Below, piece after piece: positions 1 to 8,460 of a DNA stretch of 64,000 nt; the stretch's first letter is position 1; the number at the start of each line of letters is the position of its first letter. A program made the translations under genes and the position numbers. Origin of the DNA: Derxia lacustris (GTDB taxonomy: Bacteria; Pseudomonadota; Gammaproteobacteria; Burkholderiales; Burkholderiaceae_E); NCBI RefSeq assembly GCF_002105195.1, contig NZ_MUHU01000031.1, forward strand, positions 1 to 64,000, given 5' to 3'. The notes beneath the pieces were generated by a model, which ran no database searches, was not told the origin of the DNA, and saw only the letters and a program-made list of their open reading frames with translations.

Positions 1-1199
1 CCCCAGGTCACCGCCGCCGCCAACCCCGCCACCAGCACCTGGCGCCCGCCCGAGTACATCACCGTGCGCCCGTTGAACAGCGACGTGGCCGCGCCCATGC
101 CGAACAGCGCCGCCGCCGTCAGCCCCACGCTCGCCGCCATCGCCCACGGCCCCGAGCCGAACATGAACGGCAGGATCGGGATCAGCGCACCGGTGGCGAA
201 CAGCCCGAACGAGATCGCCGCCGCGCTCACCGGATTGCCGCCCAGCTCGGCCGGGTCGATGCCCAGCTCCTCGCGCGTCAGCGTCTCCAGCGCCGTGTCC
301 TTGTTCTGCATGATCTGCGCCGCCACCCGCTCGGCGTCGCGGCGCGCGATGCCCTTGGCCTGATAGATCAGCGCCAGCTCGCGCTGCTCGGCATGCGGCG
401 TGTTCTCGATTTCCTCGGCTTCCTTGGCCATCTGCGACTGTGCCGATTCGCGCGCGTTGAGCACCGACAGCCATTCGCCGAGCGCCATCGAGCAGGCACC
501 TGCGACCAGGCCGGCCACGCCCGTCATCAGCAGCGTCTTGCCGTCGGCGCCGGCGCCGGCCACGCCCATCGCCAGGCAGAAGTTGGAGACCAGCCCGTCG
601 TTGGCGCCGAGCACCGCCGCGCGCAGATCGTTGCCCGAGGCGCCGCGATGCCAGCGCTCGGTGCGCGCGATCTCGTCGCCGGTCATGCCGCGCGCGGACG
701 CGGGCGCGGCGCTCGGCAGATGCGCCGCATCGGGCTGACGCTCGCCGCGCGCGATCGCGACCGCATGCATGTCGCCGCGGCCGGCGGCGTGCAGCACCGA
801 GGCGTGCTGCTGCTCCTCGGCCGACAGGCCGGCCGCGACCGCGTCGGGCTGGTCGGCGTACTTGTTGCGATCGGCGTACTCGGCCGCCGTGAGCGTGGGC
901 AGCACGAAGCCGACGCCGAACCACCTGGCCAGCCGACTCATGGTCATCACGCGCCAGGACGGCGTGTGCGGCGCCACGGTTTCGCCGGCGCCCTGCAAGC
1001 GCTGCACCCAGAAGCCGGCGTGGGTGCGCTCGGCCTGGGCCAGCTCGCGGAACACGCCGGCGCGCTGCGGATCGGCTTCGGCGCCGGCCAGCGCCTCGTA
1101 GAGCGCGGCGGAGTCGAGTTCGTCGCGCAAATTGGCGCGCCAGCGCGCGCGGTCGGCGGCAGAGGTCGGGACGGAGGAGTCGCTTGAGTTCTTGGTCAT
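1..1199 (-). CDS. Membrane-bound ferritin / VIT-CCC1 family iron transporter (3' end outside window)
   Basis: The minus-strand frame opens at 1199 (MTKNSSDSSVPTS...) and stays open to the window edge, so the C-terminus is missing. The N-terminal ~150 residues form a rubrerythrin/ferritin-like helical domain (LRDELDSAALYEAL, then AERTHAGFWVQ, with EEQQHASVLH further on). A VIT1/CCC1-type membrane domain follows, recognisable from LGANDGLVSNFCLAMG and the SMALGEWLSV stretch. This two-part architecture matches the MbfA family, which senses or binds iron with its ferritin domain and exports ferrous iron or manganese across the inner membrane. Its ATG overlaps the TGA of the upstream patatin gene (ATGA), so the two are probably translated together. 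The family call is firm; the transported metal is inferred. Confidence 0.85.
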   Translation of the reverse strand, partial: MTKNSSDSSVPTSAADRARWRANLRDELDSAALYEALAGAEADPQRAGVFRELAQAERTHAGFWVQRLQGAGETVAPHTPSWRVMTMSRLARWFGVGFVLPTLTAAEYADRNKYADQPDAVAAGLSAEEQQHASVLHAAGRGDMHAVAIARGERQPDAAHLPSAAPASARGMTGDEIARTERWHRGASGNDLRAAVLGANDGLVSNFCLAMGVAGAGADGKTLLMTGVAGLVAGACSMALGEWLSVLNARESAQSQMAKEAEEIENTPHAEQRELALIYQAKGIARRDAERVAAQIMQNKDTALETLTREELGIDPAELGGNPVSAAAISFGLFATGALIPILPFMFGSGPWAMAASVGLTAAALFGMGAATSLFNGRTVMYSGGRQVLVAGLAAAVTW

Positions 1200-3496
1200 G
1201 GCAATCCGAGCGTGATGTAGGCCGAACGCATGCCGTCCGGCGCAAGGCCAAGGCCGAGATACACCGGCCCGAGCGGACTGTCGACCGCAACGAAGGGCGC
1301 GAGCGACTTGCGCACGCCGCTGCCGCCGCCGAGCGGCTGCTGGCGCATGCGGCCCAGCTCCAGCGCCATGCCGGCATAGGCGCCGCGCAGCAGCGGAATC
1401 TCGAGCACCCGGTCGGCATAGGTGATGGTGGCCAGCTCATAGCCGCCGCCGTAGAAGCGGTCGGGCGCATAGCCCGACAGATTCATGAAGCCGCCGAGCC
1501 GGAACTGGTCGGAAATGGGCAGCGGATTGCCGCCGAACTTGCCGCCGGCGCGCAGCCGCAGCGCCAGCACATGGCTGCGCAGCGAGGCGCTCGACATCCA
1601 GTCGGCCTCCCAGCGGGTGTAGTCGGCATCGGCGCCCAGTTCGCGCCGCGAGCCGGTGACGGTGGCGCTGGCGGCATGGCCGTCGCCCGGGAACTGGCGG
1701 TTGTCGAGCGTGTCGCTGCGCGCTTGCAGGCGCAGCGCGCCGACGCGATCCGACACTTCATGCGGCACGCCGGGGAAGGCACCGGTATCGAGCGTGAGCC
1801 GGCGCGAGCCGAACACCGGCCCGGCGCGCAATTGCAGGCTGCTCGACGCATCGAGGCCGAGGTCGATGCCGGCCAGCCGTTCGGCCAGCCCGTAGCGCAG
1901 CAGCTTGGCATCGCCGTTGTAGAGCGTGAGCGGGCGCAGGCCGGCATCGATGTGCGGCGCGATGAACCAGCGCCGGTCCAGGTCGAGCGGCTGGAAGAAC
2001 TCGGAATGCAGCAGGTTGTGCCGGCCCAGCTGCAGGTCGTTGCGCCATTCGGCGCCGTAGCTGTTGAGCCAGGTGCGGCGATAGCTGGCCAGCAGCGTGA
2101 AGCTGGAATCGGTCGAGAAATCGCTTTGCAGCCCGAGGCCGAAGCGCAGGTAGTCGGGGCCCCAGCTCTTCTCGCTCACGTCATAGGTGACCACCGGCCG
2201 GGTCGCGGCCTCGTCGACCTTGAAGCCCACGCGCTCGAAGTCGCCCCAGCCGTAGAGCCGGCGCAGATCGTCGTCCATGGTGCGCTGGTCGAAGGGCTGG
2301 CCGGGCCGGGTGCTCACGGCGCGCAGCAGCACCTCGGGATTGACGCGCTCGGTGCCGGTCACCTTCACCTCGGCGATCGGCAGCGCATGGCTCAGCGGCG
2401 AGCCGTTGCGCGCCGCATCGAAGCGCTCGGCCCATTGCGCATAGACCTCGGGCGCGACGGCCAGCGCCGCCAGCCGGGGCGCCTCAAGCCGGGCCGCCGC
2501 CTCGCCGATGGCCACCGCCAGCGCGGCGCCGCTGAAATCGCCGGCCGAGAACGCGCCCAGCTCGGGCGAGATCAGCACATCGCGCGTCGTCAGCTGGGCC
2601 AGCGAGGCGCGCACGTTCTGCTCGGTGAGGATGTTGATCATCTGGCCCGACACGTCGAGCACCGAGTTGATGTCCTCGCGCTTCATCAGCGGCGTGCCCA
2701 GGTTGACCGCGATCACCACGTCGGCGCCCATGGCGCGCGCCACGTCCACCGGCAGATTGCGCACCAGGCCGCCGTCGACCAGCTCGCGGTTGCCGATTTC
2801 CACCGGCGCGACCACGCCCGGCACCGACATGCTGGCGCGCATCACATTGGGCACATCGCCCTGGGCGAACACCACCATCTGCCCGCTCTCGATGTCGGTC
2901 GCCACCGCGCGAAACGGAATCGGCATGCGGTCGAAGCGGTTGACGCCGCCGCTGTGCACCAGCCGGCGCAGCACCGCCTCCAGCGCCGTGCCCGAGACCA
3001 CGCCCTTCGGCAGCCGCAGGCCGCGCTCGGCATCGACGCCGATCTCGGGCCCGACGAACAGCCGCGCATCGTCGGCCTTGCGCCGCATCGAGCGCTCGGG
3101 CCGGGGCGGATCGTCGGTGAACAGCGCCTCGGTGGTCAGGCTTTGCAGCCGTGCCTCCATCTCGGCCACGCTGGTACCCGAGGCGTAGGCGCCGCCGACG
3201 ATGGCGCCCATGCTGGTGCCGGCGATGCAGTCGATCGGCACATGCAGTTCTTCGAGCACCTTGAGCACGCCGACATGCGCCGCGCCGCGCGCGCCGCCGC
3301 CCGACAGCACCAGGCAGATGCGCGGCCGCCCGAGTGGCGCGGCCGGTGCGGCGGTCGGCGGGGCCGGGGCGCGCGCCGGCGAAGCGGTGGTGGGCGCCGG
3401 CTCGGCGGCGGGCTGCGCCATTCCGCCGGTCGGCAGGGCCATCAAGAAAAGCGCCAATGGGCCGAAAACGGTCCTGAAGGCGGAAGACAGGTTCAT
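1196..3496 (-). CDS. Patatin-like phospholipase with POTRA and outer-membrane barrel (PlpD-type)
   Basis: About 766 residues from the chosen ATG at 3496. That start gives a clean signal peptide (MNLSSAFRTVFGPLALFLMA...GGMA); a longer frame opening with TTG at 3538 would bury it. After a Pro/Ala linker comes the patatin domain: the oxyanion motif SGGGARGAAHVG, the nucleophile motif GTSMG (Ser about residue 95) and the DGG of the Ser-Asp dyad (VDGGLVRN). A single POTRA-like segment (EVKVTGTERVNPEVLL) and a BamA/Omp85-type barrel ending in ITLGLP follow. The family is type Vd autotransporter-like lipases that hydrolyse phospholipids at or outside the outer membrane. The stop overlaps the start of the iron-transporter gene. 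Function is assigned by family. Confidence 0.9.
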   Translation of the reverse strand: MNLSSAFRTVFGPLALFLMALPTGGMAQPAAEPAPTTASPARAPAPPTAAPAAPLGRPRICLVLSGGGARGAAHVGVLKVLEELHVPIDCIAGTSMGAIVGGAYASGTSVAEMEARLQSLTTEALFTDDPPRPERSMRRKADDARLFVGPEIGVDAERGLRLPKGVVSGTALEAVLRRLVHSGGVNRFDRMPIPFRAVATDIESGQMVVFAQGDVPNVMRASMSVPGVVAPVEIGNRELVDGGLVRNLPVDVARAMGADVVIAVNLGTPLMKREDINSVLDVSGQMINILTEQNVRASLAQLTTRDVLISPELGAFSAGDFSGAALAVAIGEAAARLEAPRLAALAVAPEVYAQWAERFDAARNGSPLSHALPIAEVKVTGTERVNPEVLLRAVSTRPGQPFDQRTMDDDLRRLYGWGDFERVGFKVDEAATRPVVTYDVSEKSWGPDYLRFGLGLQSDFSTDSSFTLLASYRRTWLNSYGAEWRNDLQLGRHNLLHSEFFQPLDLDRRWFIAPHIDAGLRPLTLYNGDAKLLRYGLAERLAGIDLGLDASSSLQLRAGPVFGSRRLTLDTGAFPGVPHEVSDRVGALRLQARSDTLDNRQFPGDGHAASATVTGSRRELGADADYTRWEADWMSSASLRSHVLALRLRAGGKFGGNPLPISDQFRLGGFMNLSGYAPDRFYGGGYELATITYADRVLEIPLLRGAYAGMALELGRMRQQPLGGGSGVRKSLAPFVAVDSPLGPVYLGLGLAPDGMRSAYITLGLP

Positions 3497-3608
3497 GGGT
3501 GTCGGGCGGGCAGAGGAGTCGGCGAGCTTCGCAGACAAGCCGGTCGCTGTGCCCGTCGCGCCGCGTCCAGTTGCCGGACGGAAGGCTTGAAGCGGGGATT
3601 TCTCGGAT

Positions 3609-3633
3609 ATTTCTAGAATTTATCCCTAGAAAT
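3609..3633. promoter_or_regulatory. Perfect 8-bp inverted repeat, candidate operator
   Basis: ATTTCTAG (3609-3616) and CTAGAAAT (3626-3633) form a perfect inverted repeat with a 9-bp spacer, inside an unusually AT-rich island between the divergent patatin and acyltransferase genes. The half-site spacing suits a dimeric regulator, but no regulator gene lies next to it. Confidence 0.45.
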
Positions 3634-3715
3634 TATTAGACTTCGAAGCGATTTCAATCTACTCATCGGTGAGCTAAGTCACAAAACGACGCTCGCCTCG
3701 TCTCGGGAGACTTGC

Positions 3716-4789
3716 ATGCCGGCTTCAGCAATGCCCGCGCAGTCCCAGTCCGCCAGCAGCTCCCGCATCGACTGGATCGACCATGCGCGCGGCCTGTGCG
3801 TGCTGCTGATCGTGGTGCTGCACGTCATCCTAGAAATGTGGAAGTACGCGCTTCCGCCCGGCCCGGTCGGCACCGCCATGCGCTTCGCCGAGACGCTGCG
3901 GCTGCCCGGGCTGTTCCTGGTGTCGGGTCTGCTGCTCGGGCCGGTGCTCGGCCGGCCGTGGCGGCTCTATCTCGACCGCAAGCTGGTGCACTTCTGGTAC
4001 TTCTTTTTCCTGTGGTTCGGGCTCGAATACCTGCTGCTCGGCCACTGGCGCAACGGGCCGTCGGGCATGGCGGCGCTGGCCATGTTCTTCAGCCACGCCT
4101 TCAACGAGCCGGGGCCGCTCTGGTTCATCCTGCTGCTGCCGCTGTTCTATGTGCTGGCGCGGCTGATGAGCGGCGCCAGCGCGCCGGCGGTGCTCATCGG
4201 CGCGGCGGCGATCAATCTGGCCGATCCGCAGTCGGGCCTGCTGTTCATCGATGCGACGGCCGAGCGCTTCATCTATTTCGCGCTGGGCTGGCTGTTTGCC
4301 GCCCGCATCGGCGAGCTGGCGCAATGGTTCGGCCGGCATCGGCTGGCGACGCTCGCGGCCATCGTCGTCTGGGCCGGCATCAACGGCTGGGCCACGGTGA
4401 TCGCGCCGCGCTATGTCGAAATGTCGCCGGTGCATCTGGCGTTGAGCCTGACGGGCGCGCTGGTGGCGGTGGCGCTCGCCGCGCTGACGGCGCAGCTGCG
4501 CGCCTTCGGCTGGCTGGCCTATTGCGGCCGGCGCTCGATCGTCGTGTATCTGGCGCATTCGCTGCCGGTGCATTTTCTGCTGCTGGGCTGGAGCCTGACC
4601 GGGCTGCGGCTGCCGGCGGTGCCGCTGGCGCTCGGCGTCACGCTGCTGGCCATCGGCAGTGCCTTCGCGCTCGAACGGCTGGCCCGGCCAACGCCGCTGC
4701 GCTGGCTGTTCCAGCGCCCGGCCTGGGCCTGGATCAGCCTGCCTGCGGCCGCGCCTGCCGTCACCCGGCAATCGGCCACGCCGCACTAG
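3716..4789 (+). CDS. Acyltransferase 3 family integral membrane protein
   Basis: 357 residues, start ATG at 3716 preceded by GGGAGA about 5 nt upstream. The opening RIDWIDHARGLCVLLIVVLH is the family hallmark: the first helix with the Arg/His pair that handles the acyl donor. About ten hydrophobic segments follow, with GLFLVSGLLLG and AYCGRRSIVVYLAHS typical of the later helices. Acyltransferase-3 proteins move acetyl or succinyl groups onto exported sugars or glycans across the inner membrane. No polysaccharide operon is adjacent, so the acceptor is unknown. It is divergently transcribed from the patatin gene across the AT-rich island at 3609-3633 and stands alone. Confidence 0.85.
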   Translation: MPASAMPAQSQSASSSRIDWIDHARGLCVLLIVVLHVILEMWKYALPPGPVGTAMRFAETLRLPGLFLVSGLLLGPVLGRPWRLYLDRKLVHFWYFFFLWFGLEYLLLGHWRNGPSGMAALAMFFSHAFNEPGPLWFILLLPLFYVLARLMSGASAPAVLIGAAAINLADPQSGLLFIDATAERFIYFALGWLFAARIGELAQWFGRHRLATLAAIVVWAGINGWATVIAPRYVEMSPVHLALSLTGALVAVALAALTAQLRAFGWLAYCGRRSIVVYLAHSLPVHFLLLGWSLTGLRLPAVPLALGVTLLAIGSAFALERLARPTPLRWLFQRPAWAWISLPAAAPAVTRQSATPH

Positions 4790-5112
4790 GCGCGGCGCCC
4801 AACGGCGGACTCGGCATTTTCCCCAGGTCTGCCGCACTGCCCGGCTGCGGCGGAATTCCTTTGCATGAGTCGGCCTCGGTGTAAATACCGAGCGCGACGC
4901 GGCCATGTGCGCCCGCAATGCAAATCCCATGCTTCTTCATCCATTGACCATATTTGGCGTTGGCTGAATGCCGTTATTGCAGCCGCACAAACCGGCTCGC
5001 CGACACTTGCCGGAAGGTGAAAACGGTAAGCCCCGTGTAAAGCGTCAAATGCCCAATCGGCCGGAACCGGGGTGTTTCTCCGGGCAGAAATCCCGACAGT
5101 GGAGGAGACAAC
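4790..5112. other. Intergenic region upstream of the MHS transporter
   Basis: No credible gene. It holds a 6-bp inverted repeat CTCGGT/ACCGAG (4875-4880 and 4887-4892), a wider-spaced pair TTTGCAT (4860-4866) and ATGCAAA (4918-4924), a possible -35 element TTGACC at 4944-4949 without a convincing -10, and a strong ribosome binding site GGAGGAG at 5101-5107 serving the ATG at 5113. Confidence 0.5.
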
Positions 5113-6804
5113 ATGGCAGCGGCTATTCCGATGGGCAGCGCGGCGCCCATGACGCGCGAAGAGAAGAAAGTGATCTTCGCGTCGTCGCTTGGCACGGTGT
5201 TCGAGTGGTACGACTTCTATCTGTACGGCTCGCTCGCGGCGATCATTTCCAAGCAGTTCTTCGCCGGCGTGAACGAGACCTCGGCCTTCATCTTCGCGTT
5301 GCTGGCGTTTGCCGCCGGCTTCGCGGTGCGGCCCTTCGGCGCGCTGGTGTTCGGGCGCATCGGCGATCTGGTCGGGCGCAAGTACACCTTCCTGGTCACC
5401 ATCCTCATCATGGGCATGTCGACCTTCATCGTCGGCATCCTGCCGGGCTATGCCTCGTGGGGCATGGCGGCGCCGATCATCCTGGTGGCGCTGCGGCTGT
5501 TGCAGGGCCTGGCGCTCGGCGGCGAGTACGGCGGTGCCGCCACCTATGTGGCCGAGCACGCGCCGGCCGGCCGGCGCGGCGCCTACACGGCCTGGATCCA
5601 GACCACGGCCACGATGGGCCTGTTCCTGTCGCTTCTGGTCATCCTGGGCGTGCGCACGCTGCTGGGTGAAGAGGCGTTCCAGAACTGGGGCTGGCGCGTG
5701 CCCTTCCTGGTGTCGATCCTGCTGCTCGGCATTTCGGTGTGGATCCGCCTGTCGATGAGCGAATCGCCGGCCTTCAAGAAGATGAAGGAAGAGGGCAAGA
5801 CCTCGAAGGCACCGATCAGCGAGTCGTTCGGCCAGTGGCGCAATCTCAAGATCGTGATCCTGGCGCTGATCGGGCTGGTCGCCGGTCAGGCGGTGGTCTG
5901 GTACACGGGCCAGTTCTACGCGCTGTTCTTCCTCACGCAGTCGCTCAAGGTCGATTCGGCGACGGCCAACATCCTGGTGGCGATCGGGCTGCTGATCGGC
6001 ACGCCGTTCTTCGTGGTGTTCGGCTCGCTGTCGGACCGCATCGGCCGCAAGCCGATCATCCTGGCCGGCTGCCTGATCGCGGCGCTGACCTACATCCCGC
6101 TGTTCAAGGCCATCACGCACTACGCCAATCCGGCGCTCGAAATGGCGCAGGAGAAGTCGCCGGTCACCATCGTGGCCGATCCGGGCAGCTGCCACTTCCA
6201 GTTCGAGCTGTTCGCCAATCCCAACAAGCCCAACTTCGCGTCGAGCTGCGACGTGGCGGCGGCGGCGCTGGCCAAGGCCTCGGTGTCGTACAGCATCGTG
6301 CCGGCGCCGGCCGGGTCGCTGGCCACCATCCAGATCGGCGACAAGAGCGTGCAGAGCTTCGACGGCGAGGCGCTCGACGGCACCGCGTTCAAGGGCCGCA
6401 ATGCCGAGTTCAACAAGCTGCTCGGCGCCGAGATCAAGGCCGCCGGCTATCCGCCCAAGGCCGACGATGCGCAGATCAACAAGCCGATGCTGGTGGTGCT
6501 GCTGACCATCCTGGTGATCTACGTGACGATGGTCTACGGCCCGATCGCGGCGATGCTGGTCGAGATGTTCCCGACCCGCATCCGCTACACGTCGATGAGC
6601 CTGCCCTACCACATCGGCAACGGCTGGTTCGGCGGCTTCCTGCCGACCATCTCGTTCGCGCTGGTGGCGGCCAACGGCAACATCTATCACGGGCTCTGGT
6701 ACCCGATCGTGGTGGCCGGCATCACCTTCGTCATCGGGCTGCTGTTCGTGCGCGAGACCAAGGACATCGACATCAACGACGAGCGCGTGGGTCAGCGCAA
6801 CTGA
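5113..6804 (+). CDS. MFS metabolite:H+ symporter (MHS family, ProP/ShiA-like)
   Basis: 563 residues with a strong GGAGGAG ribosome binding site 5 nt before the ATG. The family signature is plain: GTVFEWYDFYLYG at the first helix, RIGDLVGRKYTF between helices 2 and 3, LGGEYGGAATYVAEH in helix 5, and DRIGRKP in the second half. MHS proteins import organic acids or osmolytes with protons. The protein is longer than the usual ~430-450 residues because a soluble segment of about 120 residues (roughly 335-456) interrupts the C-terminal helix bundle. A rho-independent terminator follows 20 nt after the stop, so the gene is probably monocistronic. Substrate unknown. Confidence 0.9.
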   Translation: MAAAIPMGSAAPMTREEKKVIFASSLGTVFEWYDFYLYGSLAAIISKQFFAGVNETSAFIFALLAFAAGFAVRPFGALVFGRIGDLVGRKYTFLVTILIMGMSTFIVGILPGYASWGMAAPIILVALRLLQGLALGGEYGGAATYVAEHAPAGRRGAYTAWIQTTATMGLFLSLLVILGVRTLLGEEAFQNWGWRVPFLVSILLLGISVWIRLSMSESPAFKKMKEEGKTSKAPISESFGQWRNLKIVILALIGLVAGQAVVWYTGQFYALFFLTQSLKVDSATANILVAIGLLIGTPFFVVFGSLSDRIGRKPIILAGCLIAALTYIPLFKAITHYANPALEMAQEKSPVTIVADPGSCHFQFELFANPNKPNFASSCDVAAAALAKASVSYSIVPAPAGSLATIQIGDKSVQSFDGEALDGTAFKGRNAEFNKLLGAEIKAAGYPPKADDAQINKPMLVVLLTILVIYVTMVYGPIAAMLVEMFPTRIRYTSMSLPYHIGNGWFGGFLPTISFALVAANGNIYHGLWYPIVVAGITFVIGLLFVRETKDIDINDERVGQRN

Positions 6805-6823
6805 GCGCGGACGCAGCGGCGGC

Positions 6824-6846
6824 AAAAGGGGCTTCGGCCCCTTTTT
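6824..6846 (+). terminator. Rho-independent terminator after the MHS transporter
   Basis: Nine-bp perfect stem (6824-6832 with 6837-6845) closed by a TTCG tetraloop and running into a T-tract at 6842-6846. Confidence 0.92.
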
Positions 6847-7158
6847 GCATTGGTGGCGCCCGCCAGACCCTGGCCGGTGCCGGCGTCGGATCATTCCTAC
6901 AGCCCGGCTGGAAGTTCGCCGACCGGGCGGCACAGACGGTTCCGGCAATCCGCCAGCGCCCGCAACCAGACAATCCTGCATGGTTTGCCGAGCCCGGCTG
7001 CTCCGGAAGTCCGAGGGGAAACAGGGTGACGGGACCGGATGGATCGCTCCTGCCTGCGCATCGCTGCGCGAGGGTTTGAGCGATGATGCATGGCGTTACC
7101 GGTCGCTCCGGCGGTCCCGAACGCGGAACTGCCTTTTATCGATTTACCGGGAGTCGGC
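6847..7158. other. Intergenic region between terminator and receiver gene
   Basis: About 310 bp with no gene I can support. An in-frame upstream ATG at 7090 could extend the receiver protein N-terminally, but the added residues resemble no receiver sequence. GGGAG at 7149-7153 sits 5 nt before the preferred ATG at 7159. Confidence 0.4.
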
Positions 7159-7599
7159 ATGCAGACGGTGCATGTAGCCCAGATGGAGCGTCACAACATC
7201 ATGGCGGTAGATGCCGCGCTCAGGATTTTCATCGTCGAGGACTCGCCAGTCATCCGCGACCGACTGATCCCGCTGCTTGAGGAGGTCAAGCATGTGAAGG
7301 TGGTCGGCTATGCCGAGACCGAGGCCGACGCCAAGCAATGGCTGTCGCAGAACCGCTGGGACGTGCTCGTGCTCGACCTGTGGCTGCGCGAGGGAACGGG
7401 CATCGGCGTGCTCACCTGGCTCGGCCAGCGGCCCGGCAGCGACCGGCGCGCGGTGCGGCTGGTGCTCACCAACGAAGCCGGCCCCGAGGTGCGCGACCTG
7501 TGTCTCGCGCTCGGCGCCGATGCCTTCTTCGACAAGTCGGGCGAGATCGACGATCTCACCGACTATCTGCGCGACCGCCTGGGGGCGGGCGGCGAATGA
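7159..7599 (+). CDS. Stand-alone response-regulator receiver protein
   Basis: 146 residues from the ATG at 7159, chosen for its GGGAG box. It is a single CheY-like receiver: acidic pair E27-D28 (FIVEDSPVIRD), phosphoacceptor D73 in VLVLDLWLREG, the TN switch (VLTNEAG) and the conserved lysine in FFDKSGE. The usual MP after the phosphorylated Asp is replaced by LW, and there is no output domain. It probably relays phosphate or works by protein-protein contact. It converges on the NarL-type regulator with a shared terminator. No cognate kinase is adjacent on the same strand. Confidence 0.85.
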   Translation: MQTVHVAQMERHNIMAVDAALRIFIVEDSPVIRDRLIPLLEEVKHVKVVGYAETEADAKQWLSQNRWDVLVLDLWLREGTGIGVLTWLGQRPGSDRRAVRLVLTNEAGPEVRDLCLALGADAFFDKSGEIDDLTDYLRDRLGAGGE

Positions 7600-7636
7600 G
7601 CTGAAGAGGCATCGCCGATACGGCTTCATCAAGCAC

Positions 7637-7673
7637 AAAGGGCCGGCAACGCAGCGCGCGTTGCCGGCCCTTT
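7637..7673. terminator. Bidirectional terminator between two regulators
   Basis: A 16-bp perfect stem (7637-7652 with 7658-7673) and 5-nt loop, flanked by A-rich and T-rich ends, lies between the convergent receiver and NarL-type genes and can serve both. Confidence 0.9.
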
Positions 7674-7696
7674 GGCTTTGGCGGAGCCGCCTCAGT

Positions 7697-8338
7697 TCAT
7701 TCGATGAGGCCCTGCTTCATCGCGTAGTAGGTCAGCTCGCTGTTCGATTGCAGGCTCAGCTTCTCGAACAGCCGGGCGCGATAGGTGCTGACTGTCTTGA
7801 CGCTCAGATTGAGCGCCTCGGCGATGCCGGTGACGGTCTCGCCGCGCGCAAGGCGCAGGAAGACCTGCTGCTCGCGGTCGGACAGCCGGGTGTGCGGCGG
7901 CGCCGCGTCGGGATCGTCGATGCCGGCAGCGAGCATCTCGCCGACGGCCTGGCTCACATAGCGCCGGCCCTGGGCCACGAGCCGGATGGCGCGCAGCACC
8001 TCGTCGGGATCGACGTCCTTGCGCAGATAGCCGCTCGCGCCCATCTTCATCAGGCTGAGCGCGTAGTTTTCTTCGGGGTAGCCCGACAGGATCAGCACCG
8101 GCAGTTCGGGCTGGCCGGCCTTGATGGCGCGCAGCGTGTCGACGCCGTTCTGGCCGGGCATGGAGATGTCGAGCAGGAGCACGTCGCAGCGGCCCGAACG
8201 GGCGATGTCGAGGGCGGCGCGGCCGGTCTCGGCCTCGGCCGTGACTTCCATGTCGGCCTGGTCGGCGATGAACTGACGGAAGCCCGCCCGGACAATCGCG
8301 TGGTCATCGCAGATGGCGACTCGGATACGGATCGGCAT
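7697..8338 (-). CDS. NarL/FixJ (GacA/UvrY-like) response regulator
   Basis: 213 residues. The N-terminal receiver has the acidic pair D11-D12 (ICDDHAIVRAG), phosphoacceptor D57 (LLLDISMPG) and K107 (SGYLRKDVD). The C-terminal LuxR-type helix-turn-helix (LSDREQQVFLRLARGETVT..., ALNLSVKTVSTYRARLFEKL) spans about residues 145-205. These proteins bind DNA as phosphorylated dimers. The ferritin-like gene lies upstream on the same strand but is separated by a terminator. A HisKA_3 sensor kinase, the kinase class that partners NarL-type regulators, starts 1 kb away on the other strand and is the natural candidate partner. Confidence 0.92.
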   Translation of the reverse strand: MPIRIRVAICDDHAIVRAGFRQFIADQADMEVTAEAETGRAALDIARSGRCDVLLLDISMPGQNGVDTLRAIKAGQPELPVLILSGYPEENYALSLMKMGASGYLRKDVDPDEVLRAIRLVAQGRRYVSQAVGEMLAAGIDDPDAAPPHTRLSDREQQVFLRLARGETVTGIAEALNLSVKTVSTYRARLFEKLSLQSNSELTYYAMKQGLIE

Positions 8339-8358
8339 GGCTTTTCAGGGTGATGCAG

Positions 8359-8399
8359 AAAAAAAGACGGGTACGCCTGACCTGAGTCGAGCGTACCCG
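8359..8399 (-). terminator. Rho-independent terminator after the ferritin-like gene
   Basis: On the minus strand CGGGTACGC (8399-8391) pairs perfectly with GCGTACCCG (8376-8368). The 14-nt loop can itself form a small GAC/GTC stem, and a run of seven T (8365-8359) follows. It separates the ferritin-like gene from the downstream regulator. Confidence 0.85.
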
Positions 8400-8460
8400 A
8401 AATGCGCCCCAGTGTCGGGGGACGGGGCGCCGCAGGAGGGGGACTGCGAAGGCCGGGCCT

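Noticed and set aside
393-1187. A 264-codon plus-strand open frame
   Set aside because: Antisense to the ferritin/VIT-type transporter; low-complexity Arg/Gly/Ala text.
1184-3616. An 810-codon plus-strand open frame
   Set aside because: Antisense to the patatin-type phospholipase, whose domains are unmistakable.
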